Positions 15,703 through 23,419 of a stretch of DNA of 33,691 nucleotides are shown one piece after another. Position 1 is the first letter of the stretch; the number at the start of each line of letters is the position of its first letter. The DNA comes from Phenylobacterium sp. GTDB lineage: Bacteria > Pseudomonadota > Alphaproteobacteria > Caulobacterales > Caulobacteraceae. The notes below the pieces were generated by a model that worked only from the letters and a program-made list of their open reading frames with translations, searched no databases and had not been told where the DNA came from. The position numbers and the translations under genes were made by a program. The DNA lies in NCBI RefSeq assembly GCF_030693625.1, contig NZ_JAUYAF010000040.1:1-33691 (forward strand), in the 5' to 3' direction.

Positions 15703-16098
15703 ATGAAGCGCAGTCTGTCTCTCGCGCTGCTGATGGCGGTGTACGCCTCGGGCGCCCACGCCGCGCCAGCTTGGCGCGTGCAGCAGTCCTGCGCCCTGAA
15801 GCGCTATCTCGGCGCCACGCCTGCCTTCGCCAACACCTGGGGGCGTGACGCCTCCCAGATCTCCCATGGGCGCCGCCCCGCGGCCACCGCCTGGCGGACC
15901 GAGCCCGCCGCGCGCTTCAACTACACCACCGCCATGGCCTCGGGTCGCGCCTTCGCCGACCGCGCCGCGGACCTGCTCGCGCGCCGGGAGCGGATCAGCC
16001 GGGACGAGGCCCTGAGAGTGATCGGCGCCGATCCCGGTCCCTGGCCGGAGGTCACCGAGGCCAAGTGTGACGCACTTGAGCGGCTCGCCCGGCGCTGA
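15703..16098 (+). CDS. Hypothetical secreted protein (131 aa)
   Basis: The product starts with a Sec signal peptide (KRSLSLALLMAVYASGAHA, cleavage likely after AHA at about residue 20). The mature part is about 110 residues, Ala/Arg-rich, with two cysteines (in QSCALK and AKCDAL) that may form a disulfide. The C-terminal part is helical and charged. I recognise no family. It is preceded by the possible 25-residue peptide gene and is convergent with the alpha/beta hydrolase downstream. Confidence 0.65.
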   Translation: MKRSLSLALLMAVYASGAHAAPAWRVQQSCALKRYLGATPAFANTWGRDASQISHGRRPAATAWRTEPAARFNYTTAMASGRAFADRAADLLARRERISRDEALRVIGADPGPWPEVTEAKCDALERLARR

Positions 16099-16188
16099 CG
16101 GCCTTCAGGGGCGGATGTCGGGTCGGGTGCACGCCCGTCGCCCGCGGTTCGGGCTGAGCGCAGGCGCCCTGCCGTAGATCGTCCCAGG

Positions 16189-17067
16189 TCACATGCCCTT
16201 GCGCGCCGCGCCCGGCGGGTTGTTGCGGGCCACGAAGGCGGCGTAGCCCTCGATGTATTCTTCCGGGATGAACCCCGCCATCATGGCGCTCAGGTGGCCC
16301 TTGCCCGGCAGGACCAGATTGGTGAAGTCCGGCAACTCGCGCGCCATGCGGTGGGTCCGCGCATTGGGGCGGTCGTACTCGCCATTGATGGCCATGACCG
16401 GGAAGTCGACCCTGGAGAGGTCCAGCTTGTGGAGGGTCGCCATCATGCGGCCGGCCATGTCCTCCATGGCCCGCACCGCGCCGCCGCCCACGACGGCCTG
16501 GACCTTGGCGCGGATCTTGTCGCCGAGGTCGTTGCCCACCTCCTCGCCCTTGGCCTGGCGACGCGCCTTGACCCGGGCGTTGGCGGCGGCCTCGTCGGGG
16601 GCCTCTCCGGTCACGTCGGGCGGGACCTTGTCCTTCCACTCCCCGACCTCGCTGATCCCCGAGCCCTGGAAGCAGGCGGTGATGAACCGCTCCGGCGCGC
16701 GGGCCAGCAGTTGCAGAGTCACCCCGCCGCCCATGGAGTAGCCGGCGATGTGGGCCTTGCCGATCCCCATCTGGTCCATGAATTCCAGGACGTCGTCGGC
16801 CATGTTGAAATGGCTGTGCCGCGCCCCGCCCGACAGGCCGTGGGCCCGCATGTCGAGGGCGTAGACGTGGTTGGTCTGCGCCAGCCTTGGCGCGATGCCG
16901 TTGGAGAACCAGTTGCCGATGGCGCTGCCCCGCGCCCCGTGGATCAGGATCACCGGAACGCCTTGGCCGGCCTCCACATAGTGCAGGCGGGTCCCGTCCT
17001 TGACCGTGAAGTAGCCGTCGGGCCAGCGCGGCGGTGCGGCGCGCTCGGCCGCGGTCGAAACCGACAT
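16189..17067 (-). CDS. Alpha/beta hydrolase
   Basis: The 292-residue enzyme shows the alpha/beta-hydrolase landmarks: oxyanion-hole region HGARGSAIGNW from residue 43, nucleophile elbow GYSMGG with S111, acid D232 (NGEYDRPN), and H258 (GKGHLS). The cap region (about 140-210) is charged and helical. No cleavable signal peptide is seen, so it is probably cytoplasmic. Substrate class (ester, lactone or amide) cannot be deduced. It is divergent from the DsbA-like gene. Start choice at 17067 gives a normal-length protein and follows a weak GGGGA. Confidence 0.92.
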   Translation of the reverse strand: MSVSTAAERAAPPRWPDGYFTVKDGTRLHYVEAGQGVPVILIHGARGSAIGNWFSNGIAPRLAQTNHVYALDMRAHGLSGGARHSHFNMADDVLEFMDQMGIGKAHIAGYSMGGGVTLQLLARAPERFITACFQGSGISEVGEWKDKVPPDVTGEAPDEAAANARVKARRQAKGEEVGNDLGDKIRAKVQAVVGGGAVRAMEDMAGRMMATLHKLDLSRVDFPVMAINGEYDRPNARTHRMARELPDFTNLVLPGKGHLSAMMAGFIPEEYIEGYAAFVARNNPPGAARKGM

Positions 17068-17228
17068 GAAATCCCCAAGAATCTACGCGACGGAAATGCT
17101 GTCGGCGGGAAATGAGTCCCGCCTGGCGCGCATTATGACGGCTCCCAGGTCCCAGCGCCAACGGCCTTGAGTTGACAGGCTGGGCGCAGGCGGTGTCCTG
17201 GGGTCGTCCCCAGTCAGGAAGCTCCCCC

Positions 17229-17822
17229 TTGCGTCACGCCCTGCTCAGTCTCGCCTTCGCCCTCATCGCCGGCGCCGCCAGCGCCGCCCCGGCCTATGTC
17301 ACGGGCGAGCCGTCCCTGGGCAAACCCACGGCGAAGATCCACGTCGAGGAGTACGCCTCCCTGAGCTGCAACCACTGCGCCCAGTTCAACAATGAGGTCT
17401 TCCCGGCCTTCAAGGCCAAGTACATCGACACCGGCAAGGTCCGCTACACCCTGCACGAGTTCCTCACCGAGCCCGCCAATGTCGCCGCCATCGGCTTCAT
17501 CACCGCCCGCTGCGCCGGGGCCGACAAGTACTATTCCATGGTGGACGGCCTCTTCCGCCGCCAGGCCGAAATCTTCGAGACCCGCCAGCTGCGCCCGGTC
17601 CTGCTGGAGGTCGCCAAGGAAGCCGGTCTGTCCGAGCCCGAGGTCACCGCCTGCGTCAACAACCCGGCCCATGGCGAGGCCCTGGAGGCCCGGGTGGCCG
17701 CCGGCGTCGCCCGCGGCGTGGACTCCACCCCCTTCTTCTTCGTCAACGGCGTGAAGGTGAACGGCGTCACCCTGGCCGACCTCGACAAGGCCATCGCGGC
17801 GGCGGGGAAGAAGAAGCGGTAG
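17229..17822 (+). CDS. DsbA-family thiol:disulfide oxidoreductase
   Basis: The periplasmic thioredoxin-fold protein has active site C47-N-H-C50 and the cis-proline region STPFFFVNG (P168). A signal peptide occupies residues 1-20 (LLSLAFALIAGAASA). The TTG at 17229 is chosen over a TTG at 17172: AGGAAG lies seven bases before it, it puts the signal peptide at the N-terminus, and the upstream TTG is part of a consensus-like TTGACA that may be a -35 element. This gives 197 residues. The CxxC dipeptide NH matches the DsbA/BdbD-like group that oxidises or isomerises secreted proteins. Monocistronic, upstream of uvrB. Confidence 0.9.
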   Translation: MRHALLSLAFALIAGAASAAPAYVTGEPSLGKPTAKIHVEEYASLSCNHCAQFNNEVFPAFKAKYIDTGKVRYTLHEFLTEPANVAAIGFITARCAGADKYYSMVDGLFRRQAEIFETRQLRPVLLEVAKEAGLSEPEVTACVNNPAHGEALEARVAAGVARGVDSTPFFFVNGVKVNGVTLADLDKAIAAAGKKKR

Positions 17823-17868
17823 CCTGCTGCCACATCCTGTCACCAGGGCGCCCTAGCCTTCCGGGGTC

Positions 17869-20142
17869 ATGCACCCTAAATTCGACCTCATGCCCCGTCC
17901 CACGAAGTCCGCCCCGGCCGAAGCGCCCGGCGTCGCCGACATGTCGGCGGTGTTCGACTATGACGAGTCCACCGGCCCCGTCGTCTGGGTCCCGCACCGT
18001 CCCGACCGGCCGCAGAAGTCCGAGGGCGGCCGCCGGTTCAAGCTCGTCTCCGAGTACGAGCCGGCCGGCGACCAGCCCACCGCCATCGCCGACCTGGTGG
18101 CGGGCCTCGAGGGCCGCGAGCGCGACCAGGTGCTGCTCGGCGTCACCGGCTCGGGCAAGACCTTCACCATGGCCAAGGTCATCGAGCAGACCCAGCGCCC
18201 GGCCCTGATCCTGGCGCCCAACAAGACCCTGGCCGCGCAGCTCTATTCCGAGATGAAGAGCTTCTTCCCCGACAATGCGGTGGAGTTCTTCGTCTCCTAT
18301 TACGACTACTACCAGCCCGAGGCCTACGTGCCGCGGACCGACACCTATATCGAGAAGGATAGCTCGATTAACGAGCAGATCGACCGGATGCGCCACTCGG
18401 CCACACGGGCGATCCTGGAGCGCGACGACGTCATCGTGGTGGCCAGCGTCTCCTGCATCTACGGCATCGGCTCGGTGGAGACCTATTCCACCATGACCAT
18501 CCAGCTGGAGGTCGGGCAGCGGGTGGACGAGAAGAAGCTGATCGCCGACCTGGTGGCCCTGCAGTTCAAGCGCAATGACGCCAGCTTCGAGCGCGGCGCC
18601 TTCCGCCGGCGCGGCGACACCATCGAGATCTTCCCCGCCCACTACGAGGACCGCGCCTGGCGCGTCAGCCTGTTCGGCGACGAGATCGAGGCCATCGTCG
18701 AGTTCGACCCGCTGACCGGCCGCAAGACCGCCGACCTGCCCAGCATCAAGCTCTACGCCAACAGCCACCACGTCACCCCGCGCCCGACGCTCCACCAGGC
18801 GATGATCTCCATCAAGGCCGAGCTGAAGGAGCGCCTCGACTGGATGATCGCCAACGGCAAGCTGCTGGAGGCCCAGCGGCTGGAGCAGCGCACCACCTTC
18901 GACCTGGAGATGATCGCCGCCACCGGCTCCTGCGCCGGCATCGAGAACTACAGCCGCTACCTGTCGGGCCGCCGGCCGGGCGAGCCGCCCCCAACCTTCT
19001 TCGAATACATCCCCGACAACGCCCTGCTGTTCGTGGATGAGAGCCACCAGGCGGTGCCGCAGATCGGCGGCATGTACCGGGGCGACTACCGCCGCAAGTT
19101 CACCTTGGCCGAATACGGCTTCCGCCTGCCCTCCTGCCTGGACAACCGCCCCCTCAAGTTCGAGGAGTGGAACGCCATGCGGCCCGACACCATCTGCGTG
19201 TCGGCCACCCCGGCGGCCTGGGAGCTGGAGCAGTCGGGCGGGGTCTTCGCCGAGCAGGTGATCCGCCCCACCGGCCTGATCGACCCGCCGGTGGAGATCC
19301 GTCCGGTCTCCAAGGACAACCACAGCCAGGTGGACGACGTGATCGCCGAGGTGCGCGACACCACGGCCAAGGGCTACCGCTCCCTGATCACCGTGCTCAC
19401 CAAGAAGATGGCCGAAGACCTCAGCGAGTACATGCACGAGCAGGGCCTGCGGGTCCGCTACATGCACTCCGACATCGACACCATGGAGCGGATCGAGATC
19501 ATCCGCGACCTGCGCCTGGGCGCCTTCGACGCCCTGATCGGCATCAACCTGCTGCGCGAGGGCCTGGACATTCCCGAGTGCGGCCTGGTCGCCATCCTCG
19601 ACGCCGACAAGGAGGGCTTCCTGCGCTCCGAGACCAGCCTGATCCAGACCATCGGCCGGGCGGCGCGCAACGTGGACGGCAAGTGCATCCTCTATGCCGA
19701 CCGGGTCACCGGCTCCATGGAACGCGCCATGGCCGAGACCTCTCGCCGCCGGGAGAAACAGGCCGCCTACAACCTCGAGCACGGCATCACCCCCGAGAGC
19801 ATCAAGTCCTCCATCAAGGACATCCTGGCCTCCCCCTACGAGAAGGACCGCGTCACCGTGCCGGTGGGCGTGGCGGAGGACTCCAAGCCCTTCATGGGCG
19901 ACAACTTCAAGACCACCCTGCGCGACCTCGAAAGCCGCATGCGCCAGGCCGCCGCCGACCTGGAATTCGAGACCGCCGCGAGACTGCGTGACGAGATCAA
20001 GCGCCTGAAGCTGATGGACCTGGAGTTCGCCAACGACGTGCTCACCGCGCCGGGCGAAGAGGTGGACCGCACGGCGGTGAAGAAGGTGCGCGCCGAGGCG
20101 CGGGCCGAGGCGCAGGAGCGGTTTAGGAAGGGGAAGCGGTAG
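17869..20142 (+). CDS. uvrB: UvrABC excinuclease subunit B
   Basis: The 757-residue DNA damage-recognition helicase subunit of nucleotide excision repair is loaded by UvrA and then recruits UvrC. Walker A GVTGSGKT lies at residues 91-98, the damage-probing beta-hairpin region [17 protein letters not shown] at about 144-160, the DESH box at 390-393, the helicase motif QTIGRAARN in the C-terminal third, and the UVR domain ([16 protein letters not shown]) near 700-715 that contacts UvrC. The N-terminal 45 residues and a basic C-terminal tail extend it beyond the usual 670 or so residues, as in other alphaproteobacteria. A possible alternative start is Met8. The accessory cluster begins right after its stop. 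Confidence 0.97.
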   Translation: MHPKFDLMPRPTKSAPAEAPGVADMSAVFDYDESTGPVVWVPHRPDRPQKSEGGRRFKLVSEYEPAGDQPTAIADLVAGLEGRERDQVLLGVTGSGKTFTMAKVIEQTQRPALILAPNKTLAAQLYSEMKSFFPDNAVEFFVSYYDYYQPEAYVPRTDTYIEKDSSINEQIDRMRHSATRAILERDDVIVVASVSCIYGIGSVETYSTMTIQLEVGQRVDEKKLIADLVALQFKRNDASFERGAFRRRGDTIEIFPAHYEDRAWRVSLFGDEIEAIVEFDPLTGRKTADLPSIKLYANSHHVTPRPTLHQAMISIKAELKERLDWMIANGKLLEAQRLEQRTTFDLEMIAATGSCAGIENYSRYLSGRRPGEPPPTFFEYIPDNALLFVDESHQAVPQIGGMYRGDYRRKFTLAEYGFRLPSCLDNRPLKFEEWNAMRPDTICVSATPAAWELEQSGGVFAEQVIRPTGLIDPPVEIRPVSKDNHSQVDDVIAEVRDTTAKGYRSLITVLTKKMAEDLSEYMHEQGLRVRYMHSDIDTMERIEIIRDLRLGAFDALIGINLLREGLDIPECGLVAILDADKEGFLRSETSLIQTIGRAARNVDGKCILYADRVTGSMERAMAETSRRREKQAAYNLEHGITPESIKSSIKDILASPYEKDRVTVPVGVAEDSKPFMGDNFKTTLRDLESRMRQAAADLEFETAARLRDEIKRLKLMDLEFANDVLTAPGEEVDRTAVKKVRAEARAEAQERFRKGKR

Positions 20143-20169
20143 GGGGGCCTGAAATGTCTTCGCGAGCGA

Positions 20170-21615
20170 TCATGGATAGATCGCGATGCGATCCAAATTG
20201 GTGAGCACTGTTATCGAGGGTGGGAAATATCCCATCTCGCGGCCCCAACCCGTCGTGGCTAAACCCTGAACTAGCGCTTTCATATCAAGCACGTTGCTTG
20301 CCCCAACCAAACGGGCAACACGATCGGCGAAAGCCGCCGACTCACATCTGGCAAAGATGTCGAGCGGCCTTTCGTCCCTGTTGGAATACAACAACATAGA
20401 CGGATACCAGGATACGGAATGACCCTCCATCGTCCTCGCTAGAGCAGCATCCCTTATATAGCATACAATATCTGCCTGAATAAGCTCCTCCACAGATATC
20501 GACGCCGAAGAGTACCTCATATTCATGAAATCTGCCTCTGGCGATATTTTACGAAGATCCTTCCTATCATTCCTATGTCTGAGAGATCTGAGGAAGTATT
20601 GGAATCTCGAAAAGTCCAAAGTGAAACTCTTCATGGATCTCGACCTGGGATTTACATATCTATATTTGAATAAGTATTCAGCTATATCGTACCTACCCTC
20701 TCTTATAAATATGGCGATAGAGGTCAAAAATACTTCATGGGCGATAAACTTAAGGTTGTCGAGATCCCATTCATGAAAGGGGCCGACGTCGGGCGCCCTC
20801 TCGGAATGCACCATCATTTGCTCTAATATTAGAGCGAATTCGTTCTGCAATTCCGAGCTTTGTGGGGCTCTAGACATTTCTGTTGCGATTGATTGAATTT
20901 CATCAACCAAGGGCCTTAGTTCTTCAATACTTAAAATTACTGCTTCACCAAAGTCATCTCGCCCTTCCGAGACAAGCCGGCGCTCCGTCAATTCGCCGCT
21001 TAGCGCGTCCCGGAAAGCCCTAAGCGTGCCAGCGGCAATCACCCGCTCATGCTTGATTGCATCCAACGCCCGAGAGTAAGTCGACTTTGTTCGAACGATC
21101 CTCTTATCATCAGACAATATATGGTCTGGCGGATTTCCACGCTTAGGACGCTTGTGAAGTGGCTTTTCGTATACCCAACGCAGAAGATGTTCGTACTCCT
21201 CTTCGTATCCCACGCCTTCAGCCAGATTTATATATATGCGAGACCCATAGAATGTTGGAACAAACGGTTTTCCATCTTCATCTAGTTCAAATGCTATCAG
21301 AGCGAATTTATCCTGCACTGAAGATTTGTATATCTCCGGTGTTATGATTTGCGCTTCAACTCCAGCCCCACCAACCCGGTCGTTTGCGCGCTCCGCATAT
21401 ATTCTGTTCGATATTATTATAACTTTTCTGATCTCCTTGTCTGAAACCATGCTTTCCATGAAAACGTGAGCATCATTTCCGACCTTCAAGTCCCATTTGT
21501 CGATCTTTATATCCACACCATCTTCGACTAAGCGAGACGCTAGACTGAGAACTCGATTGGAATGCGCCTCATCAGTCCAAGCATAAGAAATAAATACTTT
21601 CGGATGATCACTCAT
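20170..21615 (-). CDS. SEFIR/TIR-superfamily protein, probable anti-phage effector
   Basis: Residues 5-100 form a SEFIR domain: KVFISYAW (box 1, residues 6-13), the DIKIDKWDLKVGNDAHVFME segment (35-54), and VIIISNRIY with GVEAQIITPEIY (65-96). E54 and E87 are candidate catalytic glutamates by analogy with TIR NADases. The remaining 380 or so residues are helical, with no motif I know, and may sense the trigger or oligomerise; EVFLTSIAIFIREGRYDIAEYLF is repeat-like. A single-gene SEFIR anti-phage system is known in Bacillus. The gene is clearly AT-richer than its surroundings and sits between uvrB and vapBC, which points to horizontal transfer. Ribosome site GGAAGGA seven bases before the ATG. 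Domain call firm; NAD cleavage and defence are inference. Confidence 0.85.
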   Translation of the reverse strand: MSDHPKVFISYAWTDEAHSNRVLSLASRLVEDGVDIKIDKWDLKVGNDAHVFMESMVSDKEIRKVIIISNRIYAERANDRVGGAGVEAQIITPEIYKSSVQDKFALIAFELDEDGKPFVPTFYGSRIYINLAEGVGYEEEYEHLLRWVYEKPLHKRPKRGNPPDHILSDDKRIVRTKSTYSRALDAIKHERVIAAGTLRAFRDALSGELTERRLVSEGRDDFGEAVILSIEELRPLVDEIQSIATEMSRAPQSSELQNEFALILEQMMVHSERAPDVGPFHEWDLDNLKFIAHEVFLTSIAIFIREGRYDIAEYLFKYRYVNPRSRSMKSFTLDFSRFQYFLRSLRHRNDRKDLRKISPEADFMNMRYSSASISVEELIQADIVCYIRDAALARTMEGHSVSWYPSMLLYSNRDERPLDIFARCESAAFADRVARLVGASNVLDMKALVQGLATTGWGREMGYFPPSITVLTNLDRIAIYP

Positions 21616-21700
21616 TCCCGAATCCTTCCAGATACACAGCGCATGCGTCCATTTTTAACCGAAGCACACTCGCCGCTCAGGTTGCCCGCGATTCGGCAAT

Positions 21701-21734
21701 CGGAGGAGTTGTTGTTTTAGAACTTTCTCCTCCG
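21701..21734. repeat. Inverted repeat between the SEFIR gene and vapBC
   Basis: Arms CGGAGGAG (21701-21708) and CTCCTCCG (21727-21734) with an 18-base loop rich in T and A. It lies in the 275-base gap between the divergent SEFIR and vapB genes. It could be a terminator, an operator, or an insertion scar; nothing decides this. Confidence 0.4.
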
Positions 21735-21805
21735 AACAACCCGGCTGTTGATCGCCTCTGCCTGCATGGGACACCAAGACAATCAGCGGCAGTTGGCGAG
21801 GTGGC

Positions 21806-21845
21806 GTGCTGACCGCCTACTCGCGGTAGATCAAGCGGTCAGCAC
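21806..21845. promoter_or_regulatory. Perfect 11-bp inverted repeat upstream of vapB
   Basis: GTGCTGACCGC (21806-21816) and GCGGTCAGCAC (21835-21845) are exact inverted complements around an 18-base centre that itself contains CTAC/GTAG. It ends 45 bases before the vapB ATG. This is a plausible VapB/VapBC autoregulatory operator, or part of an integration site. Confidence 0.5.
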
Positions 21846-21890
21846 AGTAGGCGCGTAGAAATCGCCACGCATTGATGCTATCTTCCGTGC

Positions 21891-22076
21891 ATGCGCACCA
21901 CCCTCGCCCTCGATGACGACTTGCTGGACCAAGCCCGCGACCTCACCGGCGTGCGGGAGAAATCGGCCTTGGTGCGAGAGGCGTTGAAGGCGCTGATCGA
22001 GCGGGAGAGCGCGCGGCGGCTGGCGCGGCTGGGGGGCACCCAGCCCCATCTGACGGACATTCCGAGGCGTCGGTGA
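21891..22076 (+). CDS. vapB: VapB-type antitoxin
   Basis: The 61-residue protein matches the short VapB antitoxins: an N-terminal ribbon-helix-helix (MRTTLALDDDLLDQARDLTG, then EKSALVREALKALIERE) for DNA binding and dimerisation, and a basic C-terminal tail (LGGTQPHLTDIPRRR) that would insert into the toxin. It neutralises the VapC RNase and represses its own operon, probably at the inverted repeat upstream. Its stop overlaps the GTG of vapC by four bases (GTGA), the usual coupling for such pairs. Confidence 0.9.
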   Translation: MRTTLALDDDLLDQARDLTGVREKSALVREALKALIERESARRLARLGGTQPHLTDIPRRR

Positions 22077-22450
22077 TCCTGGTCGACACCTCGATCTGGA
22101 TCGACCATTTGCGAGGCGGCGACAATGGCCTCGCGGCGAAGCTGGTCGCCGGTCAGGTGCTGACCCATCCGCTGGTGATCGGCGAACTGGCCATGGGCGA
22201 CCTGCGGCCCCGGGAGGTGGTGCTGCGCAGCCTCACGCAATTGGCTCAGGCCGTGGTGGCCCGCGACGACGAGGTGCTGGCCTATGTCGAGCGCCTGGCC
22301 CTGCACGGCAGGGGCGTCGGCTATATCGACGCCCACCTGCTGGCCTCGACAGCCCTCACCCCGGATGCGCAGCTCTGGACGCGGGACCGCCGGCTGGCGG
22401 AGATCGCCGTGGAGCTTGGGCTCGCCCCTACAACCCCGCCAGCCAGTTGA
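22073..22450 (+). CDS. vapC: VapC-type PIN-domain toxin ribonuclease
   Basis: The 125-residue PIN-domain endoribonuclease starts at GTG. Acidic metal-binding residues are in place: D5 (ILVDTSIWIDHL), the Glu in VIGELAMG (about residue 39), D in GYIDAHLLAST (about 87), and D in LWTRDRRLAEIA (about 105). The pair is therefore probably functional. VapC enzymes cut tRNA or rRNA when the antitoxin is lost. Its 3' end overlaps the end of a decayed hydrolase on the other strand by 23 bases. Confidence 0.93.
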   Translation: MILVDTSIWIDHLRGGDNGLAAKLVAGQVLTHPLVIGELAMGDLRPREVVLRSLTQLAQAVVARDDEVLAYVERLALHGRGVGYIDAHLLASTALTPDAQLWTRDRRLAEIAVELGLAPTTPPAS

Positions 22451-22813
22451 TCACCAGCGCCTGGAGCGTCAGCCGCTTGTCCGACCAGCCGTGGTCCGTC
22501 GCCACGTGGAAGCCCTGCGCCTTCGTTCCGCCCGCCGCCTTGACCGCGGCGATCAGGCGGTCGGTGTCGGGGCGTCGTCGCTGGAGAGGACCAGGAGGGG
22601 GTCAGGCCGGGGCCGAGGGTGTCCAGCCGCCAGGCCTCGCCGCCGGCGATCAGGTTGTGGCCGAGGGCCCCGGGCTGCCCCAGGAGCCGCGATAGTTGAA
22701 GGTCACCGCGTTCCAGCCGGCGCGGCGCACGGCCTGGGCCAGGTCGAGGTTCTTCTCATTGCCCAGGCGCATGGGGCGGCTCCTCGGGAAGCGGAGCCGT
22801 GATGGTGGCGCGG
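22428..22813 (-). pseudogene. Decayed alpha/beta hydrolase remnant
   Basis: The minus strand encodes broken pieces of an alpha/beta hydrolase in different frames. Near 22813-22770: RATITAPLPEEPPHAPG. Next: GNEKNLDLAQAVRRAGWNA, then VTFNYRGSWGSPG, ending in a stop. Then another frame: GHNLIAGGEAWRLDTLGPGL. Finally: SSDDAPDTDRLIAAVKAAGG, KAQGFHVATDHGWSDKR and TLQALVINWLAGL, with a TAG at 22428. The segment between PHAP and GNEKN that should hold the HG oxyanion motif is missing, as is the GHSMGG nucleophile part. At least two frameshifts plus internal deletions make it non-functional. Its 5' end stops where the palindromic repeats begin. Confidence 0.8.
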
Positions 22814-22816
22814 GGC

Positions 22817-22869
22817 TAGAGCCCTTTCCGATCTGATTGCGTCATTCAGATCGGATAAAAAGGGCTCTA
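22817..22869. repeat. Palindromic repeat, type A (AGAGCCC family)
   Basis: TAGAGCCC at 22817-22824 pairs with GGGCTCTA at 22862-22869, and an inner arm TCCGATCTGA pairs with TCAGATCGGA. The whole folds into one long hairpin. Starts four bases after the last recognisable hydrolase sequence. Confidence 0.8.
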
Positions 22870-22880
22870 ATTCAAAAAGT

Positions 22881-22932
22881 TAGAGCATTTTTCGATCCGA
22901 TAACCGTTTCACACTTATCGGAAAATGCTCTA
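22881..22932. repeat. Palindromic repeat, type B (AGAGCATTTT family)
   Basis: TAGAGCATTTT (22881-22891) pairs exactly with AAAATGCTCTA (22922-22932), with further pairing of CGATCCGATAA-like and TTATCG-like inner parts. It resembles type A in layout but not in sequence. Similar elements are widespread in alphaproteobacterial intergenic DNA. Confidence 0.8.
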
Positions 22933-22952
22933 GCGGAGGCGCAACCAACGTT

Positions 22953-23112
22953 CCTTCTCCCCTTGCGGGAGAAGGTGGCCCTGCGGAGCAGGGTCGGATG
23001 AGGGGTCGAAAGCCCTCTCCGGTCAGGACGTCGCACGATCATCGGAGAGGGGAGCGTGACCCCTCATCCGACCGGTCTCCGACCGGCCACCTTCTCCCAC
23101 AAGGGGAGAAGG
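22953..23112. repeat. Inverted pair of REP-like palindromic elements (copy 2)
   Basis: Same family and same head-to-head layout as 1302-1459. The left unit is 22953-23007 (CCTTCTCCCC hairpin, then CCCTGCGGAGCAGGG, then GGATGAGGGGTC). The right unit is 23058-23112, reversed, with a diverged inner hairpin (ACCGGTCTCCGACCGG). Together with types A and B and the hydrolase remnant this explains the gene-free stretch 22451-23123. Confidence 0.85.
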
Positions 23113-23123
23113 ACGGCGATCGC

Positions 23124-23363
23124 TCAGGCCACGCCGTTGAGACGGTCGGCGATCCAGATCTTGATCAGGGACTGGCGGGTCACGCCGCGCCTCTGGGCCT
23201 CGATATCCAGGCGCCGCACCATCTGGTCGGTGAAGTCGACATTGACGCGCCGCTTTTCCAGGCCCGGACGGCGGGCGGTCGACCAGTCAATATGGTCGCC
23301 GATGTCCTCGCCGGACTCGAACCTGGCGTCGAACGCCTCGGCGCTAATGGTCTTGGCTGTCAT
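23124..23363 (-). CDS. brnA: BrnA-type antitoxin (orphan)
   Basis: The 79-residue protein resembles BrnA/CopG antitoxins: an acidic N-terminal part (FESGEDIGDHIDWSTARRPG) and a C-terminal ribbon-helix-helix (KRRVNVDFTDQMVRRLDIEA, then RGVTRQSLIKIWIADRL). BrnA binds the BrnT RNase and represses the operon. Here the upstream brnT survives only as its last 24 codons, overlapping the brnA start by 20 bases as in complete operons. The antitoxin frame is intact, so it may be a leftover, a decoy antitoxin, or an orphan repressor. Confidence 0.82.
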   Translation of the reverse strand: MTAKTISAEAFDARFESGEDIGDHIDWSTARRPGLEKRRVNVDFTDQMVRRLDIEAQRRGVTRQSLIKIWIADRLNGVA

Positions 23364-23418
23364 ATGCGCTCACCTCATCGTCCCGCGACCGCCGGACCGA
23401 GATGATCCGGATCGCGCC
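23344..23418 (-). pseudogene. brnT: BrnT toxin remnant, C-terminal 24 codons
   Basis: The minus-strand reading GAIRIISVRRSRDDEVSAY ends in a TAG at 23346-23344. IRIIS-x-RR-x-x-x-x-E is the C-terminal signature of BrnT ribonuclease toxins. No further BrnT sequence lies upstream: the next bases encode the end of an unrelated secreted protein, whose stop codon is at 23422-23420. The toxin was thus cut off about two bases from that stop. Non-functional. Confidence 0.75.
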
Positions 23419-23419
23419 T

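Noticed and set aside
17172..17228. N-terminal 19 codons of the DsbA-like protein from the TTG at 17172
   Set aside because: They would place a polar stretch before the signal peptide, and that TTG belongs to a TTGACA promoter-like element; the TTG at 17229 has a good ribosome site.
6417..21615. Functional link between the nad operon and the putative NAD-cleaving SEFIR protein
   Set aside because: They are more than 10 kb apart with unrelated genes between; nothing in the sequence ties their regulation together.
21806..21845. tRNA gene or tRNA-derived attachment site upstream of vapB
   Set aside because: GGTAGATCAAGCGGTCAGCA recalls a tRNA D-arm, but no anticodon stem, T-arm or acceptor pairing can be drawn around it.
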